The notes under the pieces are model-generated. The model was not told the DNA's origin and did not search any database. It saw only the letters and a program-made list of their open reading frames with translations. Position numbers and translations under genes: made by a program. This document shows, one piece after another, positions 1 to 8,756 of a DNA stretch of 64,000 nucleotides (its first letter is position 1; the number at the start of each line of letters is the position of its first letter). Source of the stretch: Pedobacter frigoris (GTDB lineage Bacteria; Bacteroidota; Bacteroidia; Sphingobacteriales; Sphingobacteriaceae); contig NZ_SWBQ01000004.1 of NCBI RefSeq assembly GCF_005116445.1, forward strand, positions 310,001 through 374,000. The letters run 5' to 3'.

Positions 1-464
1 TCACGATTACCGGTAAGGTAAAGATAGAACTGGTTCAGGCTGACAGAGAGAAGATTGAGGTTTATGGAGATTATTCTTCCAGAAACACTTCAATCAAAAG
101 ACAGGGATATACGCTTATTATAAAATCTTCTGAATATGAGCCGGTGACGATACGGATTTCAGTGGCTGACCTTCAGAGAATTGATGCTTCAGGAGACGTG
201 ACCGTAGAAACCATTGGTAAGTTTAATTTAAAATACCTTCAGATCTTTTTAAAAGATAATGCAAAGGCGAACGTGAAGGCGACGACAGAGAGCATGTATA
301 CTTTTATTAAAGGCCATTCAGATTTGAAGTTGAGCGGTGCAACTTTAGACCATACATTGGTTAGGGATTCCATTTCAAAATTGACGATCGAGCATTTTGT
401 AGCTGTAAAAACAACAAATAATAGCATTGACGAAGCAATGGCTTTTAGTCTCAATGCGAAATAA
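1..464 (+). CDS. DUF2807-like (GIN domain) putative adhesin, C-terminal part
   Basis: An open frame runs in from the left edge (codons from base 3) and ends with TAA at 462-464, so about 153 C-terminal residues are visible and the start lies outside the window. The protein has short alternating beta-strand repeats of the kind ADLQRIDASGDVTVE, which resemble the 'putative auto-transporter adhesin, head GIN domain' family common in Bacteroidota. That family forms a right-handed beta-helix and is usually exported. Its role is poorly known, and neither a signal peptide nor an anchor can be judged from this fragment. A strong terminator lies 24 bases after the stop. The family assignment rests on sequence feel only. 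Confidence 0.6.
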   Translation, partial: TITGKVKIELVQADREKIEVYGDYSSRNTSIKRQGYTLIIKSSEYEPVTIRISVADLQRIDASGDVTVETIGKFNLKYLQIFLKDNAKANVKATTESMYTFIKGHSDLKLSGATLDHTLVRDSISKLTIEHFVAVKTTNNSIDEAMAFSLNAK

Positions 465-487
465 ATATAGGAAAAGTGAGGGAGATG

Positions 488-522
488 AGCAGCAACGGAA
501 GACCCGTTGCTGCTTTTGTTTT
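488..522 (+). terminator. Rho-independent terminator
   Basis: Perfect 11-bp stem: AGCAGCAACGG (488-498), loop AAGAC, CCGTTGCTGCT (504-514), followed by TTTGTTTT. It ends the transcript of the partial adhesin gene. Confidence 0.85.
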
Positions 523-858
523 ATAGAAGCTTTCCAGGGTGTCAGAGTCACTTTCTCTTCTTCCTCCTGTTTTCTTTTCCTCACCAAAAGTGGGACTATT
601 TGAATCTGGCAGGTTTCTTGACGTGAATATTACTGGGATTCGGTTTAAGTTCCGTTATTTTGCACATACTTTCAGATCATAGCACCTGTACCTAACATGG
701 ACATCTTTAATGCAGGTTTGCTTACTAACATTATTATCAGTTGTTTATGGGTGGAGGTGTGTGTATGTTGAAAATTAATTGGTGAGTTGTACTATTAATT
801 GTTGTAAACTTATAATGTATTTTTTAACACAGGGATCTGTTCTTTAATTATTCGATAC
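523..858. other. Intergenic region without a visible gene
   Basis: These 336 bases hold no convincing ORF or RNA gene. A pyrimidine-rich stretch (about 548-585) follows the terminator. The rest is AT-rich and presumably contains the promoter and leader of the TPR gene at 859, but no clear TAnnTTTG element was found. Confidence 0.5.
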
Positions 859-2262
859 ATGGAAGAGGAATATTATTTTGATTTTAGTGATGATGCGCAG
901 CGTTCAGTAGAACGTTACGAAGAGATGATACGCAATCAGGATCAGTACTTTTTTGATGCCCAGGCCTTCGAAAACATTATTGATTATTATATAGAGAAGA
1001 GCGATCCGGTAAAGGCCCTGCAGGTGATAGAATATGCCCTCAACCAGCACCCTTATGCTGCAGTGTTTCTGGTAAAGCAGGCTCAGTTATTCTTTGTTAC
1101 CGATCAGGTAGAGCGTGCTTTTTTGTCATTGCAAAAAGCAGAGATGCTGGAAGCTTCAGAAGCTGAAATCTACATCCTGAGAGGGAACATCTACAACAGT
1201 TTGGAACGCTATTCTGAGGCGTTGGATAATTTCCAGAAAGCATTAGAGTTCGCGGAAACTACAGATGAAATCCTGCTTCAGATAGCGTATGTATATCAGA
1301 ATATGCTGGATTATGAAAGTGCGATTGTGTATATCAAGCAGAGTTTGGAACAAAATATGGAGAACAAGGACGGGCTATACGAACTCGCATTCTGTTATGA
1401 CATCCTTGATAAGCAGGAAGAAAGCATCAAGTTTTATCAGGAATATATAGATAATGATCCATATTCTTACGCCGCATGGTATAACCTGGCCAATTCATAC
1501 CATAAACTCGATCTCTTTGAAAAGGCGATAGATGCCTATGATTATGCGATTCTGATCAAAGACAATTTTGCATCTGCCTATTACAATAAGGGAAATGCAT
1601 TGGTGCAGCTGGATCGTTTTGCAGAAGCCATCGAAGTTTATAAGCAAACATTTGAATACGAAAAGCCCAATGCGGATACCTATTGTGCCATAGGAGAATG
1701 TTATGAGAAGCTGGAAAGTATGGATGAGGCGCGTTCATATTATAAAAAGTCCGTTAAAATGGATAGTAAAATGGCTGATGCCTGGTTTGGTATAGGCGTT
1801 ACTTTGAATTTTGAGGAGCGTTATTTTGAGTCCCTTCATTTCTATAAGAAAGCCATTGAACTCGATGGTGAAAACCCTGATTTCTGGTTTGCCATGGCTG
1901 ACGCCTATTATAAACTCGGGCAAATAGAACAATCGGTAGAGGCATATTATAAGGTGCTGGAATATAATCCGGTAGACGTTGAAGCCTGGCTGGATTTTTC
2001 TACCGTACTTTACGAACAAGGTAAGTTGGTGGAGGCCTCTGAAACGATAGCTGATGCAATAAAGAACAATCCGGATGCTGCCGAGCTTTACTATCGTATG
2101 GTTGCCTATCTTTTTGCCCTTGGTGAGAAAAGTGATGCACTGCTATATCTGGAAACTGCTCTTGCTACAGATCCGGATAAACACTATATTTTATTCGAAT
2201 ATTTACCTCAGTTACAGGAAAACGGTTCGATACTTGAAGTTATAAACCGTTATATAAAATAA
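859..2262 (+). CDS. Tetratricopeptide-repeat protein
   Basis: This 467-residue acidic protein is almost entirely TPR. About twelve 34-residue units can be laid end to end from residue ~35 to ~440, with the usual spacing of W/L/G/Y/A/F/A/P (for example AWYNLANSYHKL and DAWFGIGVTLNF). There is no signal peptide or membrane segment, so a cytoplasmic scaffold is likely. Partners cannot be read from the sequence. The start is the first ATG after a 390-base gap. A strong terminator begins at the stop codon, so the gene is probably monocistronic. Similar TPR proteins are widely conserved in Bacteroidota, mostly without an assigned function. Confidence 0.85.
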   Translation: MEEEYYFDFSDDAQRSVERYEEMIRNQDQYFFDAQAFENIIDYYIEKSDPVKALQVIEYALNQHPYAAVFLVKQAQLFFVTDQVERAFLSLQKAEMLEASEAEIYILRGNIYNSLERYSEALDNFQKALEFAETTDEILLQIAYVYQNMLDYESAIVYIKQSLEQNMENKDGLYELAFCYDILDKQEESIKFYQEYIDNDPYSYAAWYNLANSYHKLDLFEKAIDAYDYAILIKDNFASAYYNKGNALVQLDRFAEAIEVYKQTFEYEKPNADTYCAIGECYEKLESMDEARSYYKKSVKMDSKMADAWFGIGVTLNFEERYFESLHFYKKAIELDGENPDFWFAMADAYYKLGQIEQSVEAYYKVLEYNPVDVEAWLDFSTVLYEQGKLVEASETIADAIKNNPDAAELYYRMVAYLFALGEKSDALLYLETALATDPDKHYILFEYLPQLQENGSILEVINRYIK

Positions 2263-2316
2263 AAAAACAGACAGTTTTTATTAGCGATTGCTGATGAAAA
2301 CTGTCTGTTTTTTTTT
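2262..2316 (+). terminator. Rho-independent terminator
   Basis: The arms AAAACAGACAGTTTT (about 2264-2278) and AAAACTGTCTGTTTT (2297-2311) are perfectly complementary and are followed by more T residues. It separates the TPR gene from the ComA-like gene. A start codon for the next gene placed at 2288 or 2294 would lie inside this hairpin. Confidence 0.9.
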
Positions 2317-2332
2317 CACCTTTGTGTCCAAT

Positions 2333-3103
2333 ATGAATTACCCACTGAATAATATACCAGAACGACCTGTAAAACCACGCGATAAGGGGATTACAATGGT
2401 TATGGATAAAGGATTAAGCTTAAGACAAACAGAAGATTTTATAGATGTTGCAGGAGTACATAGTGATATTGTAAAATTGGGATGGGCAACTTCCTTTGTT
2501 ACCCCTAATCTGAAAGAGAAACTGGCTATTTACAAATCTGCAGGAATTCCAACCTATTTCGGAGGTACGCTATTTGAAGCATTTATAATACGTAATCAAT
2601 TTGATGACTATTGCCGCGTGTTGGATCAGTTCAATATGGAGTATGTAGAGGTTTCAGATGGTTCTATTACAATAGAACATGATTTGAAATGTGAATTCAT
2701 TCAAAAGCTGTCAAAACAGGTTACCGTGATTTCGGAAGTTGGTTCTAAAGATGCGGCTAAAATATTTGCTCCATATAAGTGGATCAAATTGATGAATGCT
2801 GAAATTGAAGCGGGATCCTGGAAAGTTATTGCTGAAGCGAGAGAAGGCGGTAATGTAGGTATTTACAGGGGTTCTGGAGAAGTTAGAGAAGGCTTGGTAG
2901 ATGAGATCCTGACTCAAATTCCAGAAGAAACAATCATATGGGAAGCACCTCAAAAGGAACAGCAGGTGTGGTTTATTAAATTGTTGGGTTCAAATGTGAA
3001 TCTTGGAAATATTGCTCCTGCTGAGGTTATTCCTTTGGAAACCATACGTTTGGGCTTAAGAGGGGATACTTTCGATCACTTCCTGGATCTGGCAAAGCTA
3101 TAG
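2333..3103 (+). CDS. Phosphosulfolactate synthase-like (ComA family) protein
   Basis: This 256-residue protein starts at the ATG at 2333. The frame stays open upstream, but that part is terminator sequence. It resembles the ComA family of TIM-barrel enzymes, which add sulfite to phosphoenolpyruvate to give (2R)-phospho-3-sulfolactate, the first step of coenzyme M synthesis in methanogens. Family-like segments are GITMVMDKGLS near the N-terminus, VKLGWATS, PTYFGGTLFEA, VEVSDGS, and a C-terminal stretch with GSNVNLGNI and GLRGDTF. No other coenzyme M gene is nearby; aroE follows 32 bases later on the same strand. Homologues occur widely in Bacteroidota. Their true product there is not something I can state, and sulfolactate or sulfonolipid-related chemistry is only a guess. 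Confidence 0.75.
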   Translation: MNYPLNNIPERPVKPRDKGITMVMDKGLSLRQTEDFIDVAGVHSDIVKLGWATSFVTPNLKEKLAIYKSAGIPTYFGGTLFEAFIIRNQFDDYCRVLDQFNMEYVEVSDGSITIEHDLKCEFIQKLSKQVTVISEVGSKDAAKIFAPYKWIKLMNAEIEAGSWKVIAEAREGGNVGIYRGSGEVREGLVDEILTQIPEETIIWEAPQKEQQVWFIKLLGSNVNLGNIAPAEVIPLETIRLGLRGDTFDHFLDLAKL

Positions 3104-3135
3104 CAATTGATACACCGGTTGTTTAATCTTATATC

Positions 3136-3882
3136 ATGAGAAAATTTGGTTTAATCGGGTTTCCGCTGTCGCATTCTTTTTCAAAAAAGTTTTTTACCGG
3201 GAAATTTCAAAACGAAAGTATTACAGACTGCGAGTATGATCTTTTTCCTATAGAAGATGTCAATTCTTTGCCTGAATTGATTGCTCAGCATGAGGAATTG
3301 GAGGGACTTAATGTGACCATTCCTCATAAACTGAGGGTACTTCAATTTCTTGACGAGATCGATGAAGCTGCGGCTGACATAGGTGCGGTAAATTGCATTT
3401 CAATAAATCGTACTCAAGGAAAGCCGCATTTGAAAGGATTCAATACAGATGCTTATGGCTTTGAATCGTCATTATTGCCTATGCTCGATGTACATCACAC
3501 AAAGGCATTAGTTTTTGGTAATGGTGGTGCTGCGAAGGCAGTAAAGTACGTGCTAAACAAATTGAATATTCCCTATCTTATTGTGAGCAGAAATCCGGAT
3601 CAGGATGGACTGAATTATGAGGGCGTGACACCGGAGCTTTTGAAGGACTATACTGTTTTAATAAATACAACTCCATTGGGCATGTCTCCAAACGCTGATA
3701 CATTTCCAGAGATTCCTTACGATGCATTATCCGACAAGCATTTGGCTTATGATCTTGTTTATAATCCGGAGGAAACTAGTTTTTTAAAGAAATCAAAGAA
3801 TAGGGGCGCTAAAATTAAGAATGGTATAGATATGCTTTATCTTCAGGCCGAGCGTTCATGGTACATTTGGAATACACAATGA
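3136..3882 (+). CDS. aroE: Shikimate dehydrogenase
   Basis: NADP-dependent reduction of 3-dehydroshikimate to shikimate, the fourth step of chorismate synthesis, in the cytoplasm. The 248-residue length is slightly short for the family. Visible signatures are GFPLSHSFS near the N-terminus (substrate Ser pair), NVTIPHK with catalytic Lys65, GAVNCI with Asn86, GFNTDAYG with Asp105, and the nucleotide-binding turn FGNGGAAKAV near residue 127. The C-terminal NGIDMLYLQAERSW matches the conserved Q-A region. The last four bases overlap the ATG of gldD (ATGA), which suggests translational coupling. Confidence 0.95.
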   Translation: MRKFGLIGFPLSHSFSKKFFTGKFQNESITDCEYDLFPIEDVNSLPELIAQHEELEGLNVTIPHKLRVLQFLDEIDEAAADIGAVNCISINRTQGKPHLKGFNTDAYGFESSLLPMLDVHHTKALVFGNGGAAKAVKYVLNKLNIPYLIVSRNPDQDGLNYEGVTPELLKDYTVLINTTPLGMSPNADTFPEIPYDALSDKHLAYDLVYNPEETSFLKKSKNRGAKIKNGIDMLYLQAERSWYIWNTQ

Positions 3883-4463
3883 AAAGGCAATTACTTTTCA
3901 TTCTTGCAGCTTTCTGCTTATTTCTTACGGCCTGCAGCGGTAATAATTATTCTCCAAAGCCAAGAGGTTATTATAACATTGAGCTTCCAAAAAAAGAATA
4001 TAGAACTTTTGATAAGGGCTGCGCTTTCTCTTTTGATTACCCCGTTTATGCAGAAATGATCGCTGATCAAAGCAGGGATACCAGGCCATGCTGGTACAAT
4101 CTTTCTTTTCCGCAATTTAATGGAAGGCTGCACCTGACTTATTATGATGTTGTATCCAAAAGAGAATACGAAGGCTTAGTTGAAGATGCGAGGACATTTG
4201 CATTCAAACATACTGTGAAGGCAAATGCGATTGATCAGAAGCAAATTAATTATCCAGACAAGAAAGTATACGGTATTTACTATACTATTGAAGGAAACAC
4301 GGCGTCATCAGTCCAGTTTTTCCTGACTGACAGTGTTAAGTATTACTTTAGAGGAGCATTATATTTTAATGAAAGACCACAGTATGATTCCATACAACCT
4401 GTAGTTGCTTTTATTAAAAAGGATATTGACAGAATGATTAGTACATTTAAATGGAAAAACTAG
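3879..4463 (+). CDS. gldD: Gliding motility lipoprotein GldD
   Basis: The start is the ATG at 3879, overlapping the aroE stop. The 21-codon extension back to 3858 would lie within aroE and spoil the signal peptide. The 194-residue product opens with a lipoprotein signal peptide ending LTAC (Cys19). The mature part begins with NYSPKPRGYYNIELP and contains GCAFSFDYPVYAEM, both typical of GldD. In Flavobacterium johnsoniae GldD is needed for gliding and supports the type IX secretion machinery in the cell envelope. The residues after Cys19 (Ser-Gly-Asn) differ from the Lys-Lys that follows the lipid-bearing Cys in the PUL lipoproteins of this window. No other gld/por gene is present here. Confidence 0.9.
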   Translation: MKRQLLFILAAFCLFLTACSGNNYSPKPRGYYNIELPKKEYRTFDKGCAFSFDYPVYAEMIADQSRDTRPCWYNLSFPQFNGRLHLTYYDVVSKREYEGLVEDARTFAFKHTVKANAIDQKQINYPDKKVYGIYYTIEGNTASSVQFFLTDSVKYYFRGALYFNERPQYDSIQPVVAFIKKDIDRMISTFKWKN

Positions 4464-4487
4464 TACTATTATAAAGCAAATATTGAG

Positions 4488-5126
4488 ATGATAAGCATTC
4501 AGAAATTTACTTTTAACCCCGTGAGGGAAAATACTTATGTGTTATTTGATGAAACGAAAGAATGTGTCATCATTGATCCGGGTATGTATGATGGTGAAGA
4601 ACAGAATATAATTTCTGGTTTCATCATGGAGAATAAGCTTAAGCCAACACTCTTGCTGAACACACACTGTCACTATGATCATGTATTTGGAAATAAATTT
4701 GTGTATGACAACTGGGGTTTGAAGCCACAATTTCACAAAGGAGAATTATTTGTACTGCAATCTATACCAGGCTATGTGCCTCAAATGGGACTGAGGTATG
4801 AATTGTCTCCAGAGCCTGAAGTGTTTCTTGGTGAAACAGGTTCAGTTAAATTTGGAAATAGTACGCTGGAACTGATTTTCGCTCCAGGTCATTCTCCGGC
4901 TCATTTGTGTTTTTATGCCAGGGAGGATAATTTTTTAATAGGCGGAGATGTTTTGTTTTACAATAGCATTGGTCGTACTGATCTGCCAGGTGGTAACCAT
5001 GCCCAGCTCATCAATAATATAAAAAATAACCTGTTTACATTACCCGACGACTGCGCGGTTTATCCCGGACATGGGCCCGCTACAACAATAGGTTTTGAAA
5101 AACAGCATAATCCGTTTTTACAATAG
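4488..5126 (+). CDS. Metallo-beta-lactamase-fold hydrolase (glyoxalase II-like)
   Basis: The 212-residue protein has the complete MBL metal site: THCHYDH (HxHxDH) around residue 60, GHSPAHLC around 133, GGDVLFYNSIGRTD around 155, and the last ligand in YPGHGPATT near 194. This pattern fits the YcbL/glyoxalase II group of thioester hydrolases, which are cytoplasmic and bind two metals. The substrate cannot be fixed: hydroxyacylglutathione-like thioesters or other small thioesters are possible. It sits 24 bases after gldD and 18 before the permease gene, all on the same strand, so an aroE-gldD-MBL-permease operon is plausible. Confidence 0.85.
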   Translation: MISIQKFTFNPVRENTYVLFDETKECVIIDPGMYDGEEQNIISGFIMENKLKPTLLLNTHCHYDHVFGNKFVYDNWGLKPQFHKGELFVLQSIPGYVPQMGLRYELSPEPEVFLGETGSVKFGNSTLELIFAPGHSPAHLCFYAREDNFLIGGDVLFYNSIGRTDLPGGNHAQLINNIKNNLFTLPDDCAVYPGHGPATTIGFEKQHNPFLQ

Positions 5127-5144
5127 GGAGTTTAATAAGGAAAA

Positions 5145-6377
5145 TTGAATACAGCACTCTACATAGCCAAAAGGTATCTTTTTGCAAAGAAATCTACCAA
5201 TGCGATCAACATCATTTCTGCCATTTCGGTAGTGGGTGTGTTTGTAGGCAGTGCGGCATTGATTATCATATTGTCCGTTTTTAATGGATTTGAAGATGTG
5301 GTACTGAAAATGTTCAATACCATTACACCTCAGGTTGTTATTGCTCCTGCACAGGGAAAAACATTTGATCCAAATACAGCATATTTTAAGACTTTAAAAG
5401 CGAATAACGGCATTTATTCTTATACAGAAGTATTGTCGGAAAATGCCCTGCTGCGTTACAATGATAAACAGTCTGTGGGCCTTATCAAAGGCGTCAGTGA
5501 AGATTATTTAAAAAATAAGAGTCTCGACAGCATTACTATTGATGGAAGTTTCGTATTGGAAAATAAGTATGGCAGCAATGCGGTTATAGGTTCAGCCATA
5601 CAGACCTACCTCATGGTCAATACTACTGATCCATTCAACCAGTTGCAGATCTTCTCGCCTAAGCGGGGAGGTAATGTCAATTCTGTTAATCCTGCAGATG
5701 ATTTTACCATTCTTTCTATTCCTGTATCAGGTGTTTTTGAGGTACAGCAAGACTTTGATAACATTGCCATTGTCCCCTTGAAATTTGCGAGAACATTGTT
5801 GGATGAGCCGGAAAAGATATCTTCTATTGAAATTAATCTTAAGCCTGGTATTGATGTCGATAAATTTAAAGAAGAAATTGGGCAGGATTTAGGGAGTAAA
5901 TTTGAAGTAAAGGATCGAATACAGCAAAATAAGGTGCTTTATAATATATTGGGAAGCGAAAAATGGGCAGTATATATTATCCTCACATTTGTTTTAATTA
6001 TAGCTATCTTTAATATTATAGGGTCACTAACTATGTTAGTTATAGATAAAGTCAAAGACATTGCTGTTTTGAGTAGTCTTGGAGCGGGTAAAAAGTTAAT
6101 AAAGAGAATATTCTTATTTGAAGGAATGATGATCACCATGACAGGATGTATATTTGGTCTGTTAGTCGGATTTATTTTTTGTCTGTTGCAGCAAAAATTC
6201 GGACTGATTAAAATGTCTCAGGATGATCTGGTAATTACAAATGCCTACCCTGTTGGCTTTAAATGGAAAGATTTTGTTCTTGTGTTTTTAACGGTAAGCA
6301 TATTCTCTTTTGTGGCATCAGCTTTGTCATCTAATTTAAGCGTAAAAAAGATTAATAATTTAAATCAAGATCTTTAA
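5145..6377 (+). CDS. ABC transporter permease, LolC/LolE (FtsX) family
   Basis: The 410-residue protein starts at a TTG codon (5145), preceded by AATAAGGAAAA. An ATG start further in would cut the N-terminal region that is conserved in this family. The topology is classic: a membrane helix at about 22-48 (INIISAISVVGVFVGSAALI), a large periplasmic domain (50-270), then three helices near 275-300, 320-350 and 375-400 forming the FtsX domain. The family moves lipoproteins from the inner membrane to the periplasmic chaperone, or acts as MacB-like mechanotransmission permeases. The N-terminal IAKRYLFAKKSTNAINIIS is typical of LolC/E. The ATPase partner (LolD type) is not in the window. Confidence 0.87.
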   Translation: MNTALYIAKRYLFAKKSTNAINIISAISVVGVFVGSAALIIILSVFNGFEDVVLKMFNTITPQVVIAPAQGKTFDPNTAYFKTLKANNGIYSYTEVLSENALLRYNDKQSVGLIKGVSEDYLKNKSLDSITIDGSFVLENKYGSNAVIGSAIQTYLMVNTTDPFNQLQIFSPKRGGNVNSVNPADDFTILSIPVSGVFEVQQDFDNIAIVPLKFARTLLDEPEKISSIEINLKPGIDVDKFKEEIGQDLGSKFEVKDRIQQNKVLYNILGSEKWAVYIILTFVLIIAIFNIIGSLTMLVIDKVKDIAVLSSLGAGKKLIKRIFLFEGMMITMTGCIFGLLVGFIFCLLQQKFGLIKMSQDDLVITNAYPVGFKWKDFVLVFLTVSIFSFVASALSSNLSVKKINNLNQDL

Positions 6378-6381
6378 CCAT

Positions 6382-6759
6382 ATGAATCTACATACTAAAT
6401 ACATTGTTCTATTTTTAGCACTTGCAGCAGTTGTTACAGCTTGTAATCAGAAATCTGAACAAGAACTAAAGAATACTACAAGAGTTATCAAAGGATTGTA
6501 TAGTTATGGCCCAGAGATCAAATCTTTTACCGATTGTGAAGAGGGGAGAGAGTATTGGGTGGCCGATAGTGCCAAGACCTTAGAACTTGCTTATAGTAAT
6601 TTTAACTTTGAAAAACCATATGAACCGGTTTACATAGAAGTCGAATGCCATTTGATTAAATCGGACAGCCTCATCGTTTCTGCAGATTTTGATTCTACGA
6701 TGGTGGTCACCAAGCTGCTTAAAATAACCAAAGAGATACCTGACGGCCCTTGTAACTAG
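6382..6759 (+). CDS. Small lipoprotein, hypothetical
   Basis: A 125-residue protein with a lipoprotein signal peptide ending VTAC (Cys21). The mature part contains YGPEIKSFTDCEEGREYWVADSA and then PVYIEVECHLIKS, a layout that recalls the OB-like C-terminal domain of NlpE-type copper/stress lipoproteins. That resemblance is distant and unproven. It starts four bases after the permease stop, so it is likely cotranscribed with a putative lipoprotein-export component. Its last four bases overlap the 3' end of mqnD on the opposite strand. Confidence 0.75.
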   Translation: MNLHTKYIVLFLALAAVVTACNQKSEQELKNTTRVIKGLYSYGPEIKSFTDCEEGREYWVADSAKTLELAYSNFNFEKPYEPVYIEVECHLIKSDSLIVSADFDSTMVVTKLLKITKEIPDGPCN

Positions 6760-7598
6760 TTAAGGGTCAAATAAAGACTTCTATCAAGGGGCTTTATAAT
6801 ACCTTTTTCCTGTGCCATTTTAAACATTACATCTATTGCCTTTCTGCCCTCCGTTCCCAGATTCACAGAGTATTGATTTACATAGAGGTCTATATGTTTG
6901 TACATGACTTCTTCGCTCATTTCCTGTGCATGAGCCTTGATGAATGAAACACCTGACTTCGGATTGGCAAATGCATATTCTACAGATTTCCTGATCAATC
7001 TGTTTACCTTTTCCTGCACTTCCTTATCCAGTTTTCTATTGATCACTATGCCGCCTAATGGGATTGCACAACCGGTAAGTTCTTCCCAGTAATTGCCAAG
7101 ATCTATAATTTTTGTCAGGCCTTTTTCTGCGTAAGTAAAACGGTTCTCGTGAATGATCAATCCTGCATCAATCTTATCGATTAATAATGAGGGTTCTATA
7201 TCAGAGAAAACCATTTCCTGTTTATTCGCCAAATGGGGAAAAGCGATCCCAAGAAGAAAATTTGCGGTGGTGTATTTTCCCGGAATTCCAATTTTTAAGT
7301 CAGCATTAAGGTTTTCCGGTGTCAGATCTTTGCGCTTGCTGATCAACATTGGGCCTACTCCAAATCCTAAGGCACTTCCTGCATCTAACAAAGCATATTT
7401 ATCATACACATAAGCGAAGGCATGAAAGCTTAATTTGGTGACGTCGAGCTCGCTGCGAAAAGCCTTTTGATTTAAGGTTTCAACATCATCAAAAGATACC
7501 TCGAAATCTAATCCTTCGGTGTCGATTTTATGATGTATGAGTGCATCAAAAATAAAAGTATCGTTGGGGCAAGGTGAAAATCCTAAGCTAAGTTTCAT
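6756..7598 (-). CDS. mqnD: 1,4-dihydroxy-6-naphthoate synthase
   Basis: The 280-residue protein catalyses the last dedicated early step of the futalosine (mqn) route to menaquinone, converting cyclic dehypoxanthine futalosine to 1,4-dihydroxy-6-naphthoate. The N-terminus LSLGFSPCPNDTFIFDAL is the hallmark of MqnD. The periplasmic-binding-protein-like fold is seen again in VTKLSFHAFAY, GIPGKYTTANFLL, IDAGLIIHENRFTY and GCAIPLGGIVINR. It lies 34 bases downstream of mqnB on the same strand, and the two probably form one transcript. The pair implies that the organism makes menaquinone without the classic MenFDHCEB pathway, with mqnA/C/E elsewhere in the genome. Confidence 0.94.
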   Translation of the reverse strand: MKLSLGFSPCPNDTFIFDALIHHKIDTEGLDFEVSFDDVETLNQKAFRSELDVTKLSFHAFAYVYDKYALLDAGSALGFGVGPMLISKRKDLTPENLNADLKIGIPGKYTTANFLLGIAFPHLANKQEMVFSDIEPSLLIDKIDAGLIIHENRFTYAEKGLTKIIDLGNYWEELTGCAIPLGGIVINRKLDKEVQEKVNRLIRKSVEYAFANPKSGVSFIKAHAQEMSEEVMYKHIDLYVNQYSVNLGTEGRKAIDVMFKMAQEKGIIKPLDRSLYLTLN

Positions 7599-7632
7599 GA
7601 AGCTAAGGTAACTACAACCTGAACACGTTTAG

Positions 7633-8265
7633 TTATGTATTTGTCAAAAATCCGATTGCCCAATCGTTCAGGTTTTTTATGGCAAGGCCTATGTTCCAGT
7701 TGGCTTTGTTGCGGGGTTCAACATAATTGGAAATACTTCGGATCTGGAGGCAGGGTATTGATGTTTGTTCACAGCAGTATAAAACAGCCGCACCTTCCAT
7801 GCTTTCAGTTTTCGGATTAAGCCTGTTGGTAATCGCTTTAATGCTTTCTTCGCTTCCACTGACGCGATTTACAGTAATCCCATCGACCTTTTTTAACTGC
7901 GTGATGTGGTCATTCAGCAGATTGTTGTAAGCAGTGTATTTCGATTTTCCAAATCCCAGCTCGTCAATGCTGATAAAGAGATCTTTGTCTTCCGCACCAA
8001 GTTCTGCAAATTCATCAGTAGTGATATTAACCACTGTACCCAGGGGCAAAGATTTGTCGAAACTTCCTGCAATCCCGAGATTTAAAACAAGGTTATATTT
8101 TGGAGATAAATGTCTGCCGAGGGCAAATGCCGTAGCCGTCATTCCGGCTCCCGTAATTAAAATGTCAAATTCCGGAGAATGTATGAATTCCTTTTCATGT
8201 AAATTGAAAGTCGCGATTAAAATGGCGATTTCAGGGATGGTCGCGGCAACTATAAGGGGCTTCAT
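7633..8265 (-). CDS. mqnB: Futalosine hydrolase
   Basis: The 210-residue member of the PNP/UDP-phosphorylase superfamily removes hypoxanthine from futalosine to give dehypoxanthine futalosine. Visible signatures are ITGAGMTATAFALGRHL, LNLGIAGSFD, the ribose/base-binding ESMEGAAVLYCC near residue 155, and IRSISNYVEPR near 176. A 5'-methylthioadenosine/adenosylhomocysteine nucleosidase would be the alternative by fold, but the adjacent mqnD makes futalosine hydrolase much more likely. It is first in the two-gene mqnB-mqnD transcript and is divergent from the PTPS gene. Confidence 0.92.
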   Translation of the reverse strand: MKPLIVAATIPEIAILIATFNLHEKEFIHSPEFDILITGAGMTATAFALGRHLSPKYNLVLNLGIAGSFDKSLPLGTVVNITTDEFAELGAEDKDLFISIDELGFGKSKYTAYNNLLNDHITQLKKVDGITVNRVSGSEESIKAITNRLNPKTESMEGAAVLYCCEQTSIPCLQIRSISNYVEPRNKANWNIGLAIKNLNDWAIGFLTNT

Positions 8266-8275
8266 AGATCACTAA

Positions 8276-8300
8276 GTTAGCTATTTTCTGCGTATATTTG
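8276..8300 (+). promoter_or_regulatory. Bacteroidota-type promoter for the PTPS-folE pair
   Basis: TATATTTG at 8293-8300 matches the -7 consensus TAnnTTTG, and TTAG at 8276-8279 is a weak -33 candidate 13 bases upstream, so the spacing is short. The start codon is at 8334. Confidence 0.5.
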
Positions 8301-8333
8301 GGGCGATATAACAAACTTTATAACCTTATATAA

Positions 8334-8744
8334 ATGATATATATAACAAGAAAAGCATCATTTAACGCAGCGCATAAACTTTCCAGACCTGACTGGACTG
8401 CCGAAGAAAACGAAGCAGTTTATGGGAAATGTGCCAATCCAAACTGGCATGGACATAACTACCAGTTATATGTTACCGTTAAAGGTGAGGTGAATCCGGA
8501 AACGGGATTTTTGGTTGATCTGAAGTGGTTGAAAGACATTATAAATGTTTCAGTAGTAGATAAAATCGACCATAAGAATTTAAATCTTGATGTTGATTTC
8601 ATGAAAGATAAATTGGCGTCTACCGAGAATCTGGCCATAGCAATCTGGGAGCAATTGTATTCATTGATTGCTGAATCAGGCGCACAATTACATAGCATTA
8701 AAATTTACGAGACCGAAAATAATTTTGTTGAGTATTTAGGTTAA
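8334..8744 (+). CDS. 6-pyruvoyl-tetrahydropterin synthase / QueD family protein
   Basis: The 136-residue protein belongs to the PTPS/QueD family acting on 7,8-dihydroneopterin triphosphate. The zinc ligands are visible as His14 (FNAAH) and His39/His41 (WHGHNY). The catalytic Cys33 is separated from HGH by five residues (C-ANPNW-HGH), the spacing described for true 6-pyruvoyl-tetrahydropterin synthases (PTPS-II), whereas QueD has three. This favours a tetrahydropterin product over the queuosine precursor. folE starts 12 bases downstream and supplies the substrate, so the two form a pterin operon. Confidence 0.88.
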   Translation: MIYITRKASFNAAHKLSRPDWTAEENEAVYGKCANPNWHGHNYQLYVTVKGEVNPETGFLVDLKWLKDIINVSVVDKIDHKNLNLDVDFMKDKLASTENLAIAIWEQLYSLIAESGAQLHSIKIYETENNFVEYLG

Positions 8745-8756
8745 CAGCGCACAGAT

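Noticed and set aside
2288..2332. Upstream TTG/ATG start codons for the ComA-like gene
   Set aside because: They lie inside the right arm of the terminator hairpin, and the added residues have no family match.
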